This document shows positions 8,358 through 16,666 of a stretch of DNA of 64,000 nt, piece after piece; position 1 is the stretch's first letter, and each line of letters begins with the position of its first letter. A program made the position numbers and the translations under genes. A model generated the notes under the pieces. The model was given only the letters and a program-made list of their open reading frames with translations, was not told the DNA's origin and made no database searches. Origin of the DNA: LMUY01 sp964244585 (GTDB lineage Bacteria > Pseudomonadota > Alphaproteobacteria > Acetobacterales > Acetobacteraceae); contig CAXTJM010000001.1 in the NCBI GenBank assembly GCA_964244585.1, positions 186,001 through 250,000 of the forward strand. Reading direction: 5' to 3'.

Positions 8358-10085
8358 ATGCCGCAGGAATTGAGCGCCTGGATCCGGGCGTTGCAGGCGA
8401 CCGATGCAGCGGCAGCGGCGGGCCGTACACTGCCCGCCCTGCTACCGAATCTGGCCGCCGTCCACGGCGACCGGATTGCCTTGTGCGGCGACGGCGGAAC
8501 GCTGACCTATCGGGCGCTGGCGCAGCGCGCCGAGGCGGTTGCCGGTTGGGCCGGGGCGGAGGACCTGCTGCCAGGCCAGGTCGTATGCCTGCTGATGCCG
8601 AACGCACCCGAGTACGTCGCGACCTGGCTCGGGCTGGGCCGGGCAGGTATCGTCGTCGCGCTGATCAACACGAACCTGGCGGGCGACGCGGTGCTGCACA
8701 GCATCGCCGCGGCCGGCGCGACGGGCCTGATCGTCGCCCAGCCGCTGCTGCCCACCCTCCAGGCGATCGCCGCGCGGCTGGACCCGGCGCTGCTGGTCTG
8801 GGTGCATGGCGGCGACGGGTCGGCCTGGCCGGCCTTCCAGCCGAACCCGCAAGCCCGGCCCCCTGCCCGCCTGCCGGCACCCGGGGACCGGGCCTTGCTG
8901 GTCTTCACCTCGGGCACCACCGGGCTGCCGAAGGCGGCGATCATCAGCCATGCCAGGGTGATGGAGTGGGCGTACTGGTTCGCCGGGCTGATGGATGCCC
9001 GGCCGGACGACCGCGTCTACGATTGCCTGCCGCTGTATCACAGCGTCGGCGGCATCATCGCCGTCACCTCGATGCTCGTCTCCGGGGGGTCGGTGCTCAT
9101 TCGCGAGCGTTTCTCCGCGACGCGGTTCTGGGACGACGTCGCGGCCAATGGCTGCACCATCCTGCAATACATAGGGGAGCTCTGCCGCTACTTGCTGGCG
9201 GTGCCGGCATCGCCGGCCGAACGCGGCCATCGCCTGCGGCTTGCCTGCGGCAACGGCCTTGGCAGTGACATCTGGCAGGCCGTGCAGCAGCGCTTCGCCC
9301 TGCCGCAGATCCTCGAATTCTACGCCGCGACCGAAGGCGGCGTGTCGCTGTACAACGTGGCGGGCCAGCCAGGGGCGGTCGGCCGCGTCCCCGCGGTGCT
9401 GCGGCACCGGCTCGGCATCGCGCTGGTCCGCATCGATCCGGACACCGGGGCACCCGCGCGTGGTGCCGCCGGGCACTGCATCGCCTGCGCCGACGATGAG
9501 GCCGGGGAGGCGATCGGCCGGCTCGGCCCGGGGCGGCGGTTCGACGGCTATACAGATGCCGCCGCGTCGTCGGCCAAGCTCCTGGCCGACGTGTTCGAAC
9601 CGGGCGACCACTGGTTCCGCACGGGGGACCTGCTGCGGCGGGATGCGGCCGGCTACTATTATTTCGTCGATCGGATCGGCGACAGCTATCGCTGGAAGGG
9701 CGAGAACGTGTCGGCCACGGAGGTCACCGCGGTCCTGCGCGCCTACCCAGGCGTGAGCGATGCCGCGGTCTACGGCGTGCGGGTCCCCGGCCACGACGGC
9801 CGCGCGGGGATGGCAGCCCTCACCACCGCGTCGCCGTTCGATTGGCAGGTGCTGCACGCCCATCTCGCGGCTGCGTTGCCGGGGTATGCGCGGCCGCTCT
9901 TCGTCCGGCTCTGCCCGGCGCTGGAACTGACGGGAACGTTCAAGCTGGTGAAGGCGGCGCTGGCGCAGGAGGGCTTCCTCGCCAGCCGCGACCCGGTCTG
10001 GCTGTTCGATCGCCGGGCCGGGCGCTACGTCCCGCTGGACCCCGCGATGACCGCGGCCATCGGGGCGGGCGACTGGCGGGCCTGA
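8358..10085 (+). CDS. Acyl-CoA synthetase, FATP/very-long-chain type
   Basis: 575-aa adenylate-forming enzyme. The P-loop LVFTSGTTGLPKAA near residue 185, FYAATEGG, and a long C-terminal match to FATP-type synthetases (HWFRTGDLLRRDAAGYYYFV, then DRIGDSYRWKGENVS with hinge and A8 motif) are clear. It activates a carboxylic acid with ATP and transfers it to CoA; the substrate is probably a long-chain or branched acyl group, not identifiable here. The ATG at 8358 follows the promoter and palindrome. It converges with the FabG-like gene, with 4 bases between stops. Its neighbours (ACP, second ligase, reductase, hydrolase) suggest one acyl-modification pathway. Confidence 0.85.
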   Translation: MPQELSAWIRALQATDAAAAAGRTLPALLPNLAAVHGDRIALCGDGGTLTYRALAQRAEAVAGWAGAEDLLPGQVVCLLMPNAPEYVATWLGLGRAGIVVALINTNLAGDAVLHSIAAAGATGLIVAQPLLPTLQAIAARLDPALLVWVHGGDGSAWPAFQPNPQARPPARLPAPGDRALLVFTSGTTGLPKAAIISHARVMEWAYWFAGLMDARPDDRVYDCLPLYHSVGGIIAVTSMLVSGGSVLIRERFSATRFWDDVAANGCTILQYIGELCRYLLAVPASPAERGHRLRLACGNGLGSDIWQAVQQRFALPQILEFYAATEGGVSLYNVAGQPGAVGRVPAVLRHRLGIALVRIDPDTGAPARGAAGHCIACADDEAGEAIGRLGPGRRFDGYTDAAASSAKLLADVFEPGDHWFRTGDLLRRDAAGYYYFVDRIGDSYRWKGENVSATEVTAVLRAYPGVSDAAVYGVRVPGHDGRAGMAALTTASPFDWQVLHAHLAAALPGYARPLFVRLCPALELTGTFKLVKAALAQEGFLASRDPVWLFDRRAGRYVPLDPAMTAAIGAGDWRA

Positions 10086-10089
10086 CGCG

Positions 10090-10824
10090 TCAGGCCGTGT
10101 TGCCGGCGTCCACCGTTACGACGGTACCGGTGATGTTGCGGGCGGCCTCGCTGAACAGGAAGGTGACGGCGGCTGCGACATCGGCCACGCCCGCCATGCG
10201 GCGCAGGGCGCTCCGCCTGGCGATCTGGCTGCGCTGCGCCTCGCCCAGTTCCCCCGTCATGTCCGTGTCGATGAAGCCGGGCGCCACGGCGTTGACGGTG
10301 ATGCCGAGCGGCCCGACCTCCCGCGCCAGCGACCGGGTGAACCCGGCCATGGCCGCTTTGGTCGCGGCATAGGCCGACAGGCCGCTATAGCCGGTGCTCG
10401 CGACCACGGAGGACATGTTGACGATGCGGCCCTCCCGCGCCGTCATCATGGAGCGCAGCACATGCTTCGTCAGTACCAGCGGCACCTGGACGTTCAGCCG
10501 CAGCAATGCCGCGATGTCGCGCTCCGCCAGGTTCGGCAGGATACCCGGCGTGCCCAGCCCGGCATTGTTGACCAGGCCGTAGAACGGCCCGAACGCCTGG
10601 CGCAGCGACCGCACCATAGCGGCGACGGCATCGACCTCCATCAGGTCGAAGGCATGGAAGTGCAGCGCGCCGCGCGCCTCCGCCGCGATGGTGGCGCGTG
10701 CGGCCTCCAGCGCCTCGGTCTCCTGCCGGGCGATGGCGATGACCTGGAAGCCCGCGGCGGCCAGCTCCTGCGCGATGCCAAGGCCGAGCCCGCGGCTGCC
10801 GCCGGTGACCAGGACGTTACGCAC
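10090..10824 (-). CDS. SDR-family 3-oxoacyl-[ACP] reductase (FabG-like)
   Basis: 244 aa classical short-chain dehydrogenase. Nucleotide-binding TGGSRGLGLG at the N-terminus, NNAG near residue 87, catalytic Ser in NMSSVVAS and the YAATK pair give the Ser-Tyr-Lys set; the C-terminus ends ITGTVVTVDAGNTA as in FabG. It is likely NADPH-dependent and would reduce a 3-oxoacyl group carried on the ACP encoded two genes upstream. It overlaps the ligase gene upstream by 8 bases, so the three genes ACP-ligase-reductase are translationally coupled. Confidence 0.85.
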   Translation of the reverse strand: MRNVLVTGGSRGLGLGIAQELAAAGFQVIAIARQETEALEAARATIAAEARGALHFHAFDLMEVDAVAAMVRSLRQAFGPFYGLVNNAGLGTPGILPNLAERDIAALLRLNVQVPLVLTKHVLRSMMTAREGRIVNMSSVVASTGYSGLSAYAATKAAMAGFTRSLAREVGPLGITVNAVAPGFIDTDMTGELGEAQRSQIARRSALRRMAGVADVAAAVTFLFSEAARNITGTVVTVDAGNTA

Positions 10825-12160
10825 CCGGGCGCGCCACCTTGCCGGAGGGCGCCAGGGCGATGCCGTCCACCTGCCGCACCGACGCCGGCACCTTGTGCGG
10901 CTGCAGCGCCGCGCGGCAGGTGTGCAGCACCTCGTCCCGCACGATGGAAAAATCCGGGCCGCCGGGGTGCAGCACCAGCTCGGCCGCGACGATGGCGCCG
11001 GTGATCGGGCTGGGCCGAGGATAGACGCGGGCGAGCTGCACTGCCGGGTGCTGCGTGATCACCGCCTCCACTTCCTCCGGATATACTTTCTGGCCGCCGA
11101 CATTGATCACCCCCTCGCGCCGCCCGGCGAACAAGTAGCGTTCGCCGTGGCGCACCACGATGTCACCGGTGTCGACGAAGCCCTCCGCATCGGCAGCGGC
11201 GCCGCGGCCGAGGATGCGGGATGCGGAGCGGGACGACCGAAGCTGGAGCGCGCCGTCGACGACCCGGATGTCGGCCTTGGCACCCTGTGCCCCGACGAAG
11301 CTGGCGGGAAAGCCGGCGCGGCCGTCGGCGACCTCGAACCCGACGCCCGCCTCGGTGGACGCGAACGCGTGCACGATGCCGGCCTGGGGATAGGCAGCCT
11401 GCAACGCATCCAGGATCGCCTGGTCGGCCACCTCGCCCGACAGACGCACGTAGCGCGGGGCGATGCTGCCGGCCTGTCCGCTCATCAACGCCCGCCGCCA
11501 ATGCGATGGCGTGCCGAGCAGATGAGTGACGCCGGCCTGCCCGGCCCGGCGCAAAAAGGCGTCCGTCGGCTCGCCCTGCTGCGACAGCAGCAGCGATCCG
11601 CCGCCCAGCAAGGCGCGCAACAGGACCTGCAAGCCGCCGTACCGACGGATGTCGTAGAAGGTGCCCCAGACCAGGCCGGCCGCCGCCGGCCCCTCGGCGA
11701 GCGGTCCGGCCAGGCTGGCCAGGCTGTGCACGACCAGCTTCGGCCGCCCCGTGGTGCCGGAGGTGAGCAAGAGCCACTCGGTGGCGCGGCCACGCCGACC
11801 AGGCGCGACCGGCGGCACGGGGATCAGCCCGGGCCGGCCTGCAGCGGGACCCGTGCCGTCGGACACGACGGCGTCCACCTCCGCCTCGGCCAGGATGGCG
11901 TCCAGTTGCCCCGGCGGCAGGTCCGGCGGGCACAGCACCAGGCGGCGTGCCACGCCGTCCAGCGCCAGCAAGGCCAACACCGCGGGCAGTTGGCGCTGCG
12001 TCGAGATCAGCAGCGAACGCCCGGCGAGGAGATCGAGGCTGCCCGCGCCGACCACATCGCCCAGCCGGCACCGGCCATCCGCATCGGCGACGAACCGGTC
12101 CGCCGACTGGCTCGCGGCCGACGTCCGGCCCCACAGGGAGGTGTCAGGCGGCGTTTTCAT
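10817..12160 (-). CDS. Small adenylate-forming (ANL) acyl/aryl ligase
   Basis: 447 aa, shorter than common acyl-CoA synthetases (about 520-570 aa). The P-loop LLLTSGTTGRPKLVVHS, FASTEAG, and VDTGDIVVRHGERYLFAGR followed by EGVINVGGQKVYPEEVE are present; the final catalytic Lys lies in APSGKVAR. The N-terminal subdomain is trimmed. It sits between an ACP gene (17-base overlap) and a FabG-like gene (8-base overlap), so loading of an acyl or aryl acid directly onto that ACP is the best guess. A link with p-coumarate activation for PYP is conceivable but unsupported by specific residues. Confidence 0.78.
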   Translation of the reverse strand: MKTPPDTSLWGRTSAASQSADRFVADADGRCRLGDVVGAGSLDLLAGRSLLISTQRQLPAVLALLALDGVARRLVLCPPDLPPGQLDAILAEAEVDAVVSDGTGPAAGRPGLIPVPPVAPGRRGRATEWLLLTSGTTGRPKLVVHSLASLAGPLAEGPAAAGLVWGTFYDIRRYGGLQVLLRALLGGGSLLLSQQGEPTDAFLRRAGQAGVTHLLGTPSHWRRALMSGQAGSIAPRYVRLSGEVADQAILDALQAAYPQAGIVHAFASTEAGVGFEVADGRAGFPASFVGAQGAKADIRVVDGALQLRSSRSASRILGRGAAADAEGFVDTGDIVVRHGERYLFAGRREGVINVGGQKVYPEEVEAVITQHPAVQLARVYPRPSPITGAIVAAELVLHPGGPDFSIVRDEVLHTCRAALQPHKVPASVRQVDGIALAPSGKVARPGA

Positions 12161-12377
12161 ACAACGCGATGAACTGGCCCACCGTCACCGGGAAAGGCGG
12201 ATCCTTGCTGAACGGGTCCAGCCCGAGCCTGTCGTCCAGCGAGGCGACGAGCAGGGCCAGGCAGAGCGAATCCAACCCGGTGTCCTCCAGCCTCACCTGG
12301 TCCGAAAGCGGCGCCAGCGTCTTCTTCTGCAGCGCCGCGATCTCCGCCATCTGTTGCAAGATCGTCGATCGGATCAA
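12144..12377 (-). CDS. Acyl carrier protein
   Basis: 77 aa. The phosphopantetheine site is in EDTGLDSLCLALLVASLDDR (Ser in D-S-L), with typical acidic helices and a hydrophobic C-terminal helix (TVGQFIALYENAA). No ATG gives a full-length ACP; TTG at 12375-12377 with AGGA about 8 bases upstream gives the right length and fold, whereas the first ATG would remove part of helix 1. It is first in the ACP-ligase-FabG operon and probably carries the acyl intermediate. It is dedicated rather than fatty-acid-synthase AcpP, judging by sequence and context. Confidence 0.75.
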   Translation of the reverse strand: MIRSTILQQMAEIAALQKKTLAPLSDQVRLEDTGLDSLCLALLVASLDDRLGLDPFSKDPPFPVTVGQFIALYENAA

Positions 12378-12487
12378 TGGTCCGTCCTGTCCACCGTGCC
12401 GGCCTGACCGTGCGGCGCCGACGTCCCCGCGTCCGCCGAGCATAAGGCGGAGGCCGGCGGGGAGATACCGGAAACCATGCCGCGTCG

Positions 12488-14071
12488 TCAGGCCTGGCGG
12501 AGGTTCCAGAACAACGGCATGCCCTTCAGCATTCCTTGCAGGCTGCGCCGATAGACCGTCGGCTGGAAGAACTCGCCCAACGGCAGGAACGGCACGTCCA
12601 CGAAGCCCTGGGCCTGGATCTCCGCCGCGATGCGCTGCTGGGACGCGAGGTCGGCCGCGTCCAGCCATTCGCTCCGCAGCGCCTCCAGCCTGGGGGCGGT
12701 CGGCCAGCCGAACCAGGCATTGGCGCCGTTGCCGCGCAGCGCGAGGTTGGTCGCCGGGTTCGACATGTCGTTGCCGGTGAGCGTGGTGAAGAAGACGCTC
12801 CAGCCGCCCTGCTGCGGCGGCGACTTGCTGGCCCTGCGTTGGATCACCGTGCCCCAATCCATCGCCTGCAGGTCGACGTTCAGCCCGCACTTCTGCAACA
12901 TGTCGGCCGCCACCAGCGCAAGCGCATTGATGCGCGGGTAGTCCGATGGCGTGAGCACGGCCACCGGCTCCCCGGCATAGCCCGCCTCCTGCACCGCCTG
13001 CCGCGCGCGGGCCGTGTCGCGCGGGCCGGTGATCTGGCCCAGCCCGACATCGCTCGCCATGGTCATACCGGGGCCGAAGAACCCGACATCGCTGCGCCAG
13101 GCGCCGGGCGTGTCGCCGGCGATCGCCTGCATGAAGTCCGCCTGGTTCAGCGCCGGCAGCAAGGCCCGGCGGATCGCCGGGTTGTCGAAGGGGGGAAACA
13201 GCTGGTTGAACCGCAGGATGCCGATGTTGCCGGTCACCTCCACCACCGTGCTCGTCAGCTTCGGGTCTCGGTCCAGCGTCGGCATCATGTCGAAGGAGGG
13301 CTGTTCCCACCAATCGGCTTCCCCGCTTTGCATCGCCGCGGCCGCGGTCGCCACGTCCGGGATGACGTTCCACTCGACACGATCGAAATGGACGAGCTTC
13401 GGCCCGGCCGTGCACGAGGCTACGCCGTCCTCGCGCGGGCGGTAGCCATCGAACTTGGCGTAGACCGCCCGCGCGCCCACCACGCGCTCGTCGGCCACGA
13501 AGCGGAACGGGCCGCTGCCCACCATCTCCGTCACCTGCTTGAACGGGTCGGTCTCGGCAAGTCGCTGCGGCATGATCGGCAGCATGTTGAAGCCGACCTT
13601 GCCCAACGCCTCCGGCAGCAAGGGGAAGGGCGCTTTCAGGCGGAACTGGATGGTCTTGTCCGTCGGGGCCGACAGCTCGTCCGTGAGGCCCATCAGCGTC
13701 TGGCCGAAGGCATCCCGCCGGCCCCAGCGCCTGATGCTGGCCACGCAATCCCGCGACAGCACCGGCGTGCCATCATGGAACAGCAGCCCGTCCCGCAGCG
13801 TCAGCCGCCACAGCTTGCCATCCTGCTCCGTCGTCGAGCCGGCGACCATCTGCGGCTGCACGCGGAACGCCTCGTCCTGGCCGAACAGCGTGTCGAACAC
13901 CAGGTAGCCGTGGTTGCGCGTGACGTAGACGGAGGTCCAGATCGGATCGAGCACCGTCACGTCCGATTGCGGGATGAACCGCAACACGCGGCTGCCTTGC
14001 GCCCGGGCCAGGTTCGGGGCGGCCAAGGCTGCGGCCGCCATCGTCAGGAACGAACGTCGCTTGGTTTGCAT
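12488..14071 (-). CDS. ABC transporter substrate-binding protein, family 5 (oligopeptide/DppA-like)
   Basis: 527 aa. The N-terminus MQTKRRSFLTMAAAALAA is a Tat-type signal with a twin arginine and cleavage after ARA. The mature protein starts LRFIPQSDVTVLDPIW, has LRDGLLFHDGTPV and WRSDVGFFG, the layout of SBP_bac_5 proteins that bind peptides, opines or sugars in the periplasm. No permease or ATPase gene lies beside it, so it is an orphan component. It is 110 bases upstream of the ACP gene on the same strand and could share its transcript. Confidence 0.83.
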   Translation of the reverse strand: MQTKRRSFLTMAAAALAAPNLARAQGSRVLRFIPQSDVTVLDPIWTSVYVTRNHGYLVFDTLFGQDEAFRVQPQMVAGSTTEQDGKLWRLTLRDGLLFHDGTPVLSRDCVASIRRWGRRDAFGQTLMGLTDELSAPTDKTIQFRLKAPFPLLPEALGKVGFNMLPIMPQRLAETDPFKQVTEMVGSGPFRFVADERVVGARAVYAKFDGYRPREDGVASCTAGPKLVHFDRVEWNVIPDVATAAAAMQSGEADWWEQPSFDMMPTLDRDPKLTSTVVEVTGNIGILRFNQLFPPFDNPAIRRALLPALNQADFMQAIAGDTPGAWRSDVGFFGPGMTMASDVGLGQITGPRDTARARQAVQEAGYAGEPVAVLTPSDYPRINALALVAADMLQKCGLNVDLQAMDWGTVIQRRASKSPPQQGGWSVFFTTLTGNDMSNPATNLALRGNGANAWFGWPTAPRLEALRSEWLDAADLASQQRIAAEIQAQGFVDVPFLPLGEFFQPTVYRRSLQGMLKGMPLFWNLRQA

Positions 14072-14334
14072 CCTGTGCAGATTGCTTGGATCCGAGCCTC
14101 GGTCAACGGCCGTCGTCCAAGCGCGATCACGTGGCTGCCTGCGCCTGCACCCTCCGGTTCAAGACAACCACGCCTCTCAAACCTGGGCGTATGGATGATA
14201 GCTCCATGGTATGCATTCCACGTGCGGCTTGGATGAGTGGTTTGCAGTCATCGACGAATGGCAGCGGATATCCCGCTCCTCCCCCACCAAAGGCCCGCCA
14301 TCATCGACGGACCTCTTTCGAGAGGACCAAGCCC

Positions 14335-14553
14335 ATGAACTTCAAGATCATTACCGCCGCCGCCCTGCTTTGTGTGGGCATGGCAACGTTTGCCTCTGCC
14401 GAAGGCAACTACGAGCCGTTCTCGCTCTCGGTCTCCGTGGGCAGCAATGGCCAGACCTATGTCGGCCAACTGCCCGATGCCATTGGCCCGCAGGGGCGCT
14501 GGCGTCTACCCGACCGAGTTTTCACCGTCTCCGTTGCGGCGCCGCCGCCGTGA
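14335..14553 (+). CDS. Small secreted protein of unknown function
   Basis: 72 aa. GAGAGGA precedes the ATG. A clear signal peptide (MNFKIITAAALLCVGMATFASA) leaves about 50 residues, EGNYEPFSLSVSVGSNGQTY onwards, with no cysteines and no recognised motif. Its last 32 bases overlap the 3' end of ligD on the other strand. It is probably periplasmic or secreted. Confidence 0.6.
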   Translation: MNFKIITAAALLCVGMATFASAEGNYEPFSLSVSVGSNGQTYVGQLPDAIGPQGRWRLPDRVFTVSVAAPPP

Positions 14554-16666
14554 CGATGGCGGCGTTCCGTCCGGGATCGGACGGAGGCGCGAACCCGGCG
14601 GGCAAACTCTGCATGACGTCGGCGAAGCCCTTCCACGGGTCGGCCCTGAGCCTGGCGAGCCGTGCCGGGACGGTCAGCACCGTGAATGCCGCCGGGTCGA
14701 GTCTGGCCGTCACCTCCCGCCAGGTCACCGGCGTCGCCACGGTGGCGCCGGGCCGTGCCCGCGGCGAGAAGCTCCCGATGGCCGTGGACCCCAACCCGTT
14801 CCGCAGCCAGTCCACCAGGATGCGACCCTTGCGGTCGGCGATCTTCAGGTGCGCCAGGAACCGGGTCGGCTCCTCCGCCGCCATCCGCTCGGCGAACGCA
14901 CGGCAGAACGGCTTCACGACGGACCAGTCGGCCTCGGGTGCCAGCGGCACCACCACATGCAGTCCCTTGCCGCCGGTCGTGCGGCAGAACGACTCCAAGC
15001 CGATGGCCTGAAGACGCTTGCGGGTGTCGTGAGCCGCCTTGACCACCTCGGGCCACGGCACGCCGTCACCCGGGTCGAGGTCGAAGACAATCCAGTTCGG
15101 GCGCGTCGGGTCGGTTTCGGGCGCGCCCCACGGATGCAACTCGATGGCCGACATCTGCGCCAGCGAGAGCAGTCCCTCCAGGTCGTCCATTGCCAGGAAC
15201 GGCTGCTTGGTCGCGTAACCCTCGCGGATGGCAGGTGGCAGCACGCCATGTCCGTTCTTCTGGAAGAACCGCTCCTTGCCCTCGGCTGTGCCTTCCGGGC
15301 AACGCAGGAGGGACAGGGGACGCCGTGCCAGTCCGGGCAGCGCCACCCCAGCGACCGCCTGCCAGTACTCCGCCAGCATCCGCTTGGTCACCCCGGGCCA
15401 GAGTTCCCGCTCTGGATGGGTTATCTGAACCCCGGCGATGGAGAACGACGCCTTTCCCGATGGACGTGCCTGCACGATGCTGCCGGACCTCAGCGGTCCC
15501 GAGACCGGCATTGGGGCTTTGGGCGGTGCCCGCAGCGGCGGGACGGCACCATGCCAACCCTTTCGCACTGCTGTCGCGTGTGAAGCTCTGGTCGGCTTGA
15601 GACGGGTTCGCGGCGCATCCGGGTCGGCCAGGTCGCGGATGACCTCGGCCGCCTCCTTGTCCTCGCGCAGACCGAGGTAGACTGCATGCCGCACGCGTCC
15701 GGCACCCGACCAGGAAGCATACTGGACCTCCACTACGAGTTCCTGACGGATCCAGACAGTTGTTGGGTCAATCGGGTCGCCGGACACCCTCAAGTTCGGT
15801 GGCGGCTCGGCCAACGTCATGCTCCGGAAGCGTTCGTGGAGTGCCTTCAGCTCCTTGTCGTTGAAGCCCGTTCCGACCGCTCCCGCATACTGCAGGTTGC
15901 CCTCCGGGTCGCGGTAGCCGACCTGCAGGGCGCCGATGCCAAGACGGCTGCCGCCAGGTGCCGTCCACCCGAGGACGACGAACTCCTCGCGACCGGAGCA
16001 CTTGACCTTGAGCCAGTCGGCTCCCCGTCCAGACCGATAAAGGCCGTCGGTTTTCTTGCAGATGATGCCTTCCAGCTTCATCTGGCACGCGGCTTTGAGC
16101 ATGGCGTGCGTGTCGCCGACGTGATGGTCGCTGTAGCGCAGTGCCCCGGTCCAGTCCGCCAGGCCCGCCAGGATGCGCTTGCGCTCGACAAGCGGGCAGC
16201 CGCGCAGGTCCCAACCGTTCAGGTGCAGCAGGTCGAAGGCGTAGAAGGTCAGGGTGTCGTCACGCCCGTCCTTCAGTGCTGCCTGGAGGCCGTGGAAAGT
16301 CGACACGCCGTCTGCACGCAGGGAGACGAGTTCGCCGTCCAGCATGGCGGACTTGAGCGGCAACGACTCGAAGGCTGCGGCGATGCTGGGCATCCGGTTG
16401 GCCCAGTCGTGGCCGTTGCGCGTGAGCAGGCGGACGCTGCCGTCCTCCACGGCGGCCAGGAAGCGGTAGCCGTCGAGCTTGATTTCGCTCAGCCATGCAG
16501 ACCCATCCGGCGGGTTCTCGGCCAGGGAGCAGAGCTGGGGGGCCTGTTCGTCGGGCATTGGACGGCGGACTGCCCCGGGAGTGGGGGCGACGGAACCCGA
16601 CGCCGTTGGGCTGGATCCGACAGGCTTGGCCAGAGGGCGCGGCTTTTTGGAGCCAGGCGGCTTCAT
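14522..16666 (-). CDS. ligD: ATP-dependent DNA ligase D (ligase plus polymerase domains, no phosphoesterase)
   Basis: 714 aa. The ligase domain comes first, with adenylation motif EIKLDGYR (Lys63), DGELV, and KLEGIICKK; an OB-fold follows to about residue 340. From about residue 410 the polymerase/primase domain starts (ITHPERELWPGVTK), with the metal pair in FDLDPGDG near 530 and the third Asp in RILVDWLRN near 618, and TTGGKGLHV between. The N-terminal 3'-phosphoesterase domain found in Pseudomonas LigD is absent. With Ku, encoded about 1.4 kb upstream, it would carry out non-homologous end joining: gap filling and sealing. Start ATG 16664-16666 overlaps the preceding gene's stop by 4 bases. 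Confidence 0.93.
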   Translation of the reverse strand: MKPPGSKKPRPLAKPVGSSPTASGSVAPTPGAVRRPMPDEQAPQLCSLAENPPDGSAWLSEIKLDGYRFLAAVEDGSVRLLTRNGHDWANRMPSIAAAFESLPLKSAMLDGELVSLRADGVSTFHGLQAALKDGRDDTLTFYAFDLLHLNGWDLRGCPLVERKRILAGLADWTGALRYSDHHVGDTHAMLKAACQMKLEGIICKKTDGLYRSGRGADWLKVKCSGREEFVVLGWTAPGGSRLGIGALQVGYRDPEGNLQYAGAVGTGFNDKELKALHERFRSMTLAEPPPNLRVSGDPIDPTTVWIRQELVVEVQYASWSGAGRVRHAVYLGLREDKEAAEVIRDLADPDAPRTRLKPTRASHATAVRKGWHGAVPPLRAPPKAPMPVSGPLRSGSIVQARPSGKASFSIAGVQITHPERELWPGVTKRMLAEYWQAVAGVALPGLARRPLSLLRCPEGTAEGKERFFQKNGHGVLPPAIREGYATKQPFLAMDDLEGLLSLAQMSAIELHPWGAPETDPTRPNWIVFDLDPGDGVPWPEVVKAAHDTRKRLQAIGLESFCRTTGGKGLHVVVPLAPEADWSVVKPFCRAFAERMAAEEPTRFLAHLKIADRKGRILVDWLRNGLGSTAIGSFSPRARPGATVATPVTWREVTARLDPAAFTVLTVPARLARLRADPWKGFADVMQSLPAGFAPPSDPGRNAAIVTAAAPQRRR

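Noticed and set aside
10817..12160. p-Coumarate:CoA ligase for PYP activation
   Set aside because: No specific residue or tyrosine ammonia-lyase linkage supports it; the ACP overlap favours ACP loading.
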